A stretch of DNA of 54,599 nt from Lachnospiraceae bacterium UBA3282 (GTDB lineage: Bacteria > Bacillota > Clostridia > Lachnospirales > Lachnospiraceae). This document shows, piece by piece, positions 51,611-54,599 of this stretch. The stretch spans positions 4,648-59,246 of the forward strand of contig DETS01000114.1 in the NCBI GenBank assembly GCA_002361735.1. Reading direction: 5' to 3'. A program made the position numbers and the translations under genes. The notes under the pieces are model-generated. The model ran no database searches. It was not told the origin of the DNA and was given only the letters and a program-made list of their open reading frames with translations. How positions within the stretch are numbered: position 1 is the first letter of the stretch; each line of letters begins with the position of its first letter.

Positions 51611-53077
51611 ATGGGCGTATTAGAGGGGCTGCAGCCGGCGAGCGTGTTTCATTATTTTGAGGAGATCAGCCGTATTCCGCACGGTTCCGGTAATATCGGA
51701 AAAATCAGCGATTATCTGCGGGACTTTGCGAAGGAGAGGGGCCTCTTTCATATACAGGACAAGTTTGGAAATGTGGTCATTGTAAAGGAGGAGGCGGCAG
51801 GGTTTGAGAAGGAAGAACCCTATATCCTTCAGGCGCATATGGATATGGTGGCGGTGGCGGACGAGGGTTGTGACATTGACATGAAAACAGAATCCTTAAG
51901 GCTGAAGACGGAGGCCGGGAAGATTTATGCCGAGCATACCAGCCTCGGCGGTGACGACGGGATCGGGGTCGCTTACTGTCTCGCACTTTTGGATACGGAG
52001 GACATCGCCCTGCCCCGCCTGGAAGTGATTCTGACGGCGGATGAGGAAACAGGTATGGAGGGGGCAAAGGAAATCGACCTTTCCATGCTGCAGGGGCATC
52101 GTATGATCAATCTGGATCAGGAGGAGGAAGGCATCTTCATTGTCAGCTGTGCCGGGGGCGCCAGAGTGGATGTAAAGATTCCGCTCGCGGAAGATTCCGG
52201 GGATACGCAGAACATGCGTCAGCTTACCATGCGCGTTAAGGGGCTTTTGGGAGGGCACTCCGGCGTCGAGATTGATAAAGGACGAGGCAATGCCAACTGG
52301 ATCTTGGGAGCGCTCTTATGCGGTTTGTCTCAGCGCTTTGATATCAGACTTTCTAAAATACAGGGCGGTCAGGCGGACAATGCCATTCCCCGCGAAGCGG
52401 AAGCGCTGATCCTGGTACGAGAAGAAGACGTTGCGGAAATCGATGCTTTCCTGAAAACGGAGGAAGAAAAGTTCAGGACGGAATTGGGTGAGAAAGATCC
52501 CGGGTTTGCCCTGGAAAAAGTCTGCCATAATGGGATAGTTTGTGACAAAAGCTGCACAAAAGAATCTACGGCACAGGCACTTGCCTGTATCTGCAAGCTG
52601 CCAAACGGCGTGATCGATAGGAGCGCGGACGTGGAAGGGCTCGTGGAGACTTCCTTAAATCTGGGCGTTATGTCTCTGCAGGAGAATGAACTGCGGCTTT
52701 CCTATGCGGTCAGAAGCAGTGTGGATTCATCAAGAGAAAATCTCTGCAGGCATATGATAGAAATTGCGGAACGGGCAGGCGCAAGGGCCAAGGTCAAAAA
52801 CGCTTATCCCGGCTGGGCATACAGAAAGGATTCGCCTCTGCGGGAGAAGATGACGGCAGCCTATCGGGAGCTTTTCGGGAAGGCGCCGACGATACAGGCG
52901 ATCCATGCGGGTTTGGAATGCGGGATTCTGGCAGGAAAGATAGCGGATCTGGACTGTGTTTCCATTGGTCCCGACCTTTCCGATGTGCATACGGCGCAGG
53001 AGAAGATGGACATTGCTTCCGTGGAAAGGGTTTGGAATTATCTCCTCAAAGTACTGACAGAATGTGGTCAAAAATGA
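51611..53077 (+). CDS. pepD: Aminoacyl-histidine dipeptidase (M20 family)
   Basis: From ATG 51611 (AGGAGG upstream) the 488-residue enzyme has the M20C markers QAHMDMVA (first His and Asp of the metal site), SLGGDDGIGVAYCLA, TADEETGMEGA (catalytic Glu), GGHSGVEIDKGR and IHAGLECGI near the end. PepD hydrolyses Xaa-His and other dipeptides in the cytoplasm. The frame is open 26 codons further upstream, in the terminator of rplT, and is not used. Length is normal. Confidence 0.9.
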   Translation: MGVLEGLQPASVFHYFEEISRIPHGSGNIGKISDYLRDFAKERGLFHIQDKFGNVVIVKEEAAGFEKEEPYILQAHMDMVAVADEGCDIDMKTESLRLKTEAGKIYAEHTSLGGDDGIGVAYCLALLDTEDIALPRLEVILTADEETGMEGAKEIDLSMLQGHRMINLDQEEEGIFIVSCAGGARVDVKIPLAEDSGDTQNMRQLTMRVKGLLGGHSGVEIDKGRGNANWILGALLCGLSQRFDIRLSKIQGGQADNAIPREAEALILVREEDVAEIDAFLKTEEEKFRTELGEKDPGFALEKVCHNGIVCDKSCTKESTAQALACICKLPNGVIDRSADVEGLVETSLNLGVMSLQENELRLSYAVRSSVDSSRENLCRHMIEIAERAGARAKVKNAYPGWAYRKDSPLREKMTAAYRELFGKAPTIQAIHAGLECGILAGKIADLDCVSIGPDLSDVHTAQEKMDIASVERVWNYLLKVLTECGQK

Positions 53078-53178
53078 GCGGATGACAGCAGATTTTTTGT
53101 GGATTTTTACTGACAGATATTGACAGCCTGTGGAAAAGTATTGTAGAGTATGACTAGGGAGTTTGTTTCTACAGGTAA

Positions 53179-54492
53179 ATGAACAAACAGGGTGATATCG
53201 CTATGAAGGATGCTTTGACGGGGTTAGATTCATATGAAGTCTTTCTGGGAAAATTACAGAAAGAAATCGATAAGATCGGCGATGACAAGATCGCGATCAT
53301 TTATACGGACATCAAACATTTTAAGTACATCAACGATACCTACGGTTATAAGGTAGGGGATTCGCTCCTACAGGAGTTCGTGGATGAAATGATGCAGGGC
53401 AGGGAGCATATTCTCTGTGCTTCCAGAGTATATTCGGATAATTTTGTGGCGGCGAACAGAGTCGTAAAAGGTACGCTCTCGAATGAAGAAGTGCGCGAGA
53501 TGATTTATCAGATCAATCGCGACTGGGAAGCAAAATTCCGGGAGAAATACTTAAACAGTCGTTTGCAGTTTTGTACGGGTATCAGCATTATAGATAAGGA
53601 CAGCCGCAGTAAAGACGCGGAGACCGCGGTATCCAACGCAAACCTTGCCAGAAAAGTGGCAAAGGAGATGGACAGCGACTGCTGCGTGCTTTTCGATCAA
53701 AGCATGATGGAGGGGATTAAACGCGAGGTGGAGATTACCTCCGGTATTCCCAGGGCATTGGAGCGGAAAGAGTTTCAGGTCTATTTCCAGCCGAAAATGG
53801 ACACGGACACGCTGAATCTGATTGGGGCGGAAGCGCTTGTGCGTTGGAGAAAATCAGACGGGAGATTCATCTATCCGGACGAATTTATTCCCTTGATCGA
53901 GAGAAGCGGGCAGATCGTGGATGTGGACTTTTATGTGTATAGGGAAGTTTTCCAATTTCTGGCGGAACGCTTGAAGGATGGCAAGAAGGTGGTGCCGATC
54001 TCTCTGAACGTGTCCCGTATGCACTTGAATCGGACGGATTTTTTATCCTATGTGGAATCGCTTTTGGAGGAGTTTCGGATTCCCTGCTCGTTGATTGAGT
54101 TTGAATTGACGGAGAGCATTTATCTGGAAAATACGGAAGCAGCGTTGGATTTGATTAGAGGTTTACATAATTTAGGAATCAAGGTCTCCATGGATGATTT
54201 CGGATCGGGCTATTCCTCTCTCAACCTTTTGAGCAAACTGCCCATCGACATTATCAAACTGGATAAAGTCTTCTTAAAAGAGGGAGAAATGCAGGAGAGT
54301 GACAGGATCATTATTTCCTGCGTGGTGGATATGGCGAAGAAGCTGCACATCGCCTCCCTGTGTGAAGGTGTGGAAACGCAGGAACAGAGCGACTATCTCA
54401 AAAAGGTCGGCTGTCAGATGCAGCAGGGGTTCTATTTTTCCAGACCGATCCCGCGGGAAGATTTCGAGAATATCATGGGTGATAACGTGTAA
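53179..54492 (+). CDS. EAL phosphodiesterase with degenerate GGDEF domain
   Basis: The 437-residue protein has a GGDEF-like first half that starts KDALTGLDSY, but RVYSDNF stands where RxGGDEF should be, so it cannot make cyclic di-GMP. The second half is a good EAL domain with GAEALVRW, ELTES, DDFGSGYSS and KLDKVF, so it should cleave cyclic di-GMP. There is no membrane span. ATG 53179 has a weak signal; ATG 53203, before KDALTGL, has AGGGTGA and may be the true start. A motif copy lies at 54161-54171. Confidence 0.88.
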   Translation: MNKQGDIAMKDALTGLDSYEVFLGKLQKEIDKIGDDKIAIIYTDIKHFKYINDTYGYKVGDSLLQEFVDEMMQGREHILCASRVYSDNFVAANRVVKGTLSNEEVREMIYQINRDWEAKFREKYLNSRLQFCTGISIIDKDSRSKDAETAVSNANLARKVAKEMDSDCCVLFDQSMMEGIKREVEITSGIPRALERKEFQVYFQPKMDTDTLNLIGAEALVRWRKSDGRFIYPDEFIPLIERSGQIVDVDFYVYREVFQFLAERLKDGKKVVPISLNVSRMHLNRTDFLSYVESLLEEFRIPCSLIEFELTESIYLENTEAALDLIRGLHNLGIKVSMDDFGSGYSSLNLLSKLPIDIIKLDKVFLKEGEMQESDRIIISCVVDMAKKLHIASLCEGVETQEQSDYLKKVGCQMQQGFYFSRPIPREDFENIMGDNV

Positions 54493-54538
54493 GGAAGCGT
54501 GGGGCAATAAAAGTGCTCATAAAAGTTTGGAATAGGGC

Positions 54539-54567
54539 TTGCATTTCCCCGAGGGATTCGTTATAAT
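54539..54567 (+). promoter_or_regulatory. Promoter of a tRNA gene
   Basis: TTGCAT (54539-54544) and perfect TATAAT (54562-54567) lie 17 bp apart. Confidence 0.7.
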
Positions 54568-54579
54568 AGTAAAGGTTTT

Positions 54580-54599
54580 CGGGGTGTGGCTCAGGTGGT
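54580..54599 (+). tRNA. 5' end of a tRNA, probably tRNA-Pro, cut by the window edge
   Basis: CGGGGTGTGGCTCAGGTGGT begins 12 bases after a TATAAT and fits an acceptor stem and D-arm of tRNA-Pro type. The rest is outside the window, so the anticodon is not visible. Confidence 0.6.

Larger units (their letters stand above)
82..54171. repeat. Recurrent short motif RGTTATGTMAACY (16 copies)
   Basis: The 10-mer TTATGTAAAC, read on either strand, occurs at 82-91, 10043-10052, 11276-11285, 20728-20737, 23648-23657, 28160-28169, 37094-37103, 38210-38219, 43515-43524, 46482-46491, 47484-47493 and 54161-54170. Variants TTATGTCAAC (37130-37139, 39161-39170, 45498-45507) and TTATGTAAAT (46739-46748) bring the total to 16. 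By chance about 0.1 exact copies would be expected in both strands with equal base use. Thirteen of the 16 lie inside genes, with two in intergenic or leader sites (20727, 28159) and one in the unassigned left edge. Confidence 0.75.

Noticed and set aside
82..54171. The recurrent motif as parS, CRISPR repeat or terminator
   Set aside because: Its sequence differs from parS, copies are irregularly spaced by kilobases without arrays, and there is no stem-loop of useful length.

Overview
The window looks like a chromosomal segment of a Gram-positive, low- to mid-GC Clostridia, most likely a member of the Lachnospiraceae. The evidence is a threonine T-box leader ahead of thrS, an infC-rpmI-rplT operon with an AUU-initiated infC, PdxST vitamin B6 synthesis, an FprA flavodiiron protein, a DUF1540 protein, and a four-gene block whose first two products resemble families I recall as DUF5717 and DUF5716, common in Lachnospiraceae. 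All family assignments come from reading motifs and from memory; no database was searched.

Layout. Positions 1 to about 4350 are the right part of an integrated mobile element: an HUH replication protein, small ORFs, a TnpW-like protein and a large serine recombinase. It has cut a minus-strand gene (about 4350-5065) of a sporulation/peptidoglycan-binding-like protein. Next come an alpha/beta hydrolase (5213-6193) and an operon-like block (6247-13266) of a giant repeat protein, an actin/Hsp70-like ATPase, a TPR-like protein and a membrane coiled-coil protein. Then purB, a CDF cation exporter, a degenerate LytM protein paired with a bactofilin, rarA and purA (13320-19867). 19975-23149 holds an SDR enzyme, a HAD phosphatase and an ECF sigma/RsiV-like anti-sigma pair. 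23177-29095 holds fprA, a membrane-protein pseudogene broken by two short tandem duplications, a MATE remnant, tcdA, an orphan barstar, pdxST and a small membrane protein.

29255-34600 is an ABC exporter divergent from a LytTR two-component system, with three direct repeats matching the LytTR box between them. 34737-39526 holds a diguanylate cyclase, a shortened beta-mannosidase and a PflX-like radical SAM protein. 39708-42678 holds a DUF4143 ATPase, a shortened EamA transporter and its divergent LysR regulator. 42992-47987 holds a SEC-C protein, a small ORF, a T-box, an Asn-rich 43-residue ORF, thrS and a GT39-like membrane glycosyltransferase. 48170-54599 holds a DUF1540 protein behind a strikingly structured leader, a lipoprotein, a secreted protein, infC-rpmI-rplT, pepD, a degenerate-GGDEF/EAL phosphodiesterase and the first bases of a tRNA.

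The most notable signals are these. (1) The leader at 47995-48169 has two mutually exclusive perfect 13-bp helices and a helix hiding the Shine-Dalgarno of the DUF1540 gene. (2) A short motif, RGTTATGTMAACY, recurs 16 times across the window, mostly inside genes, in several reading frames and on both strands. (3) The 6247-13266 block may be an undescribed chaperone- or cytoskeleton-like assembly. (4) Several genes show recent decay by exact tandem duplications or in-frame internal deletions. (5) The recombinase of the mobile element appears to borrow its last codons and its stop from the gene it interrupted.
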